From Actinokineospora baliensis (GTDB taxonomy: Bacteria > Actinomycetota > Actinomycetes > Mycobacteriales > Pseudonocardiaceae): 64,000 nucleotides of DNA. The stretch spans positions 2,046,001 through 2,110,000 of the forward strand of contig NZ_JAFBCK010000001.1 in NCBI RefSeq assembly GCF_016907695.1, read 5' to 3'. This document shows positions 63,094 through 64,000 of this stretch, one piece after another. The notes beneath the pieces were generated by a model, which worked only from the letters and a program-made list of their open reading frames with translations, did not search any database and was not told where the DNA came from. Made by a program: the position numbers and the translations under genes. Position 1 is the stretch's first letter; every line of letters begins with the position of its first letter.

Positions 63094-63998
63094 GCGCGCA
63101 CCCGCCCCGGCTCGGTGTCGGCTGGGAACGTGGCGGCCAGGGCGTCGGCGACGAGCGCGTGCAGCGTGGCCGGGTCGGCGTGGTCGGGCAGCTCCCGCAC
63201 GGCGAGCCCGACCGGGGAGCGGTCGTCGTCGGCGATGGCGTCGGTGCGCATCCGCTCGATGGACTCCGCCGCCGTGACGGCCTGGGCGCGCTGGGCTGGT
63301 GCCGCGGCCAGGAGGGCGGCGCGTTGGTGCTCGGCCACCAGCTCCGGCAGCCACGACACCGGAAGGCGTTTCCCGGACCAGGCGCGCAGTCCGGCGGCGA
63401 TCACCGCGGGCTCCACGTCCTCGCGCAGCAGCTCGATCACCTCGGCGCGCAGTCGTTCCCGGACGCGGCGGGGTTGCTCGGGGGTGTGGACGGTGACGAG
63501 CCGTTCGGCCTCGGCGCGGCGGCGTTGCCGCCTCGACCCGGCGTGCTGGTCGTCGTCGGGGGTCTCACGTGCGCGCGTGTCGCGTGCGTCGCGCGTGGGG
63601 TCACCCCCTTCTTGATCAACCAACGCAAGAGGATCTACACCCGTACCCCGCTCCCTACTCCCTTCTCCCTCAGCTCGCGCAGGAGGGATCTCGGAAGGGT
63701 TCGGCGAAGGGTTCCCGGAAGTGTCCACAGGGGACTGGCGGGCCGGTTCGGCCTCGACCGGTGTGGGCGCGGGTGGCTCGGAGGTCTTGTCGGTACGGCG
63801 GGGGCGTTGGGCCATCGCGGCCATCACCGACGCGGGCAACGCGCGTGCCCCGGCCTCCAGTTCGCGGGCGGCGACCACCGGCGCGGGGCCGGTGATCTCC
63901 ACCGGTAGCCGCCGCAGCTCCCGCGCCAGTGACGCGCGCAGGATCGGCGAGACGATCTCGAACGCCGTCCGCAACGCGGCACGCAGCGTGTTGGGCTG
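63090..63998 (-). CDS. Phage early/replication-region protein, 5' end outside the window
   Basis: The frame is open to the window edge (QPNTLRAALRTAFEIV before a TTG at 63974), so the gene almost certainly starts further right. Visible: a basic helical start (SPILRASLARELRRLPVEITG), a Pro/Glu/Ser-rich linker, and a helical C-terminal domain (VRERLRAEVIELLREDVEPAVIAAGLRAWSGKRLPVSWLPELVAEH) that resembles DNA-binding ends of phage replication proteins. The stop overlaps the next gene's ATG. Confidence 0.68.
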   Translation of the reverse strand, partial: QPNTLRAALRTAFEIVSPILRASLARELRRLPVEITGPAPVVAARELEAGARALPASVMAAMAQRPRRTDKTSEPPAPTPVEAEPARQSPVDTSGNPSPNPSEIPPARAEGEGSRERGTGVDPLALVDQEGGDPTRDARDTRARETPDDDQHAGSRRQRRRAEAERLVTVHTPEQPRRVRERLRAEVIELLREDVEPAVIAAGLRAWSGKRLPVSWLPELVAEHQRAALLAAAPAQRAQAVTAAESIERMRTDAIADDDRSPVGLAVRELPDHADPATLHALVADALAATFPADTEPGRVRA

Positions 63999-64000
63999 GC

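Larger units (their letters stand above)
32285..64000 (-). mobile_element. Siphovirus-type prophage (left end and most of the genome; right end outside the window)
   Basis: It starts at the 3' end of tRNA-Ala and contains, in order from the left, serine integrase, holin, lysin, tail, head, portal, terminase, HNH and early genes, nearly all on the minus strand. Replication-type genes still continue at 64000, so attR and the immunity region are not visible. The structural gene set looks complete, and no core gene is visibly broken apart from questions about two start codons. No contractile sheath gene is seen, pointing to a long non-contractile tail. Confidence 0.95.

Overview
The window comes from a high-GC actinomycete, most likely Pseudonocardiales (Actinokineospora/Saccharothrix/Amycolatopsis-like). 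This rests on pervasive G/C third positions, many GTG starts, GTGA/ATGA overlaps, and a conserved actinobacterial block (mprA/mprB-type two-component system, galT, HtrA/PepD-like protease, MoaB, mscL, 5-FCL, galU, glp/moeA, rimJ-like, glpR). The genus is inferred.

1-9.0 kb: the end of a specialised-metabolite locus. Tightly coupled + strand genes encode an O-methyltransferase, two related 2OG/Fe-oxygenase-like proteins (one with its metal ligands, one without), a pentapeptide-repeat protein, a TPR protein, a PQQ-type beta-propeller, an SDR reductase and a class III aminotransferase. A stand-alone NRPS adenylation-carrier didomain converges on them. Inferred logic: one amino acid is activated on a carrier and tailored. 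The product is not recognisable.

9.2-32.2 kb: chromosomal genes. Included are tRNA-Arg(CCT), a NatAB-like ABC exporter, an orphan NarL-type regulator, a TPR-GGDEF protein, an Eis-like acetyltransferase, a TRIC-type membrane protein, an MprAB-like system and an HtrA/PepD-like protease. Two identical direct-repeat operators, each 22-23 bp before its start codon, link the MprA-like regulator to its own gene and to the protease. The galU-glp-rimJ-glpR set ends the block and is followed by tRNA-Ala(CGC).

32.28-64.0 kb (continuing past the window): a siphovirus-type prophage integrated at the 3' end of tRNA-Ala by a large serine integrase whose reading frame runs antisense through the tRNA. All phage core genes are on the minus strand. 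In transcriptional order (right to left) they are early/replication genes, HNH, HTH, PP-loop sulfotransferase-like protein, P27 small terminase, large terminase, portal, MuF-like head protein, scaffold, SU10-type major capsid, connectors, major tail protein, G/GT chaperones with a -1 frameshift, tape measure, tail tip, lysin and holin.

Several + strand genes break this uniformity (about 43.4, 48.2, 51.0 and 51.9 kb, perhaps 42.3 kb). They sit between core genes, converge on core-gene 3' ends and look like lysogen-expressed accessory genes. The clearest is a two-gene, visibly lower-GC cassette (membrane-anchored coiled-coil protein plus DUF4238 protein) between portal and terminase, with a decayed duplicate of the terminase 3' end between the two genes. 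It is the best candidate here for an undescribed superinfection-exclusion or defence system. Two phage genes also appear to start at non-canonical codons (ATC and CTG) behind near-perfect Shine-Dalgarno sequences.
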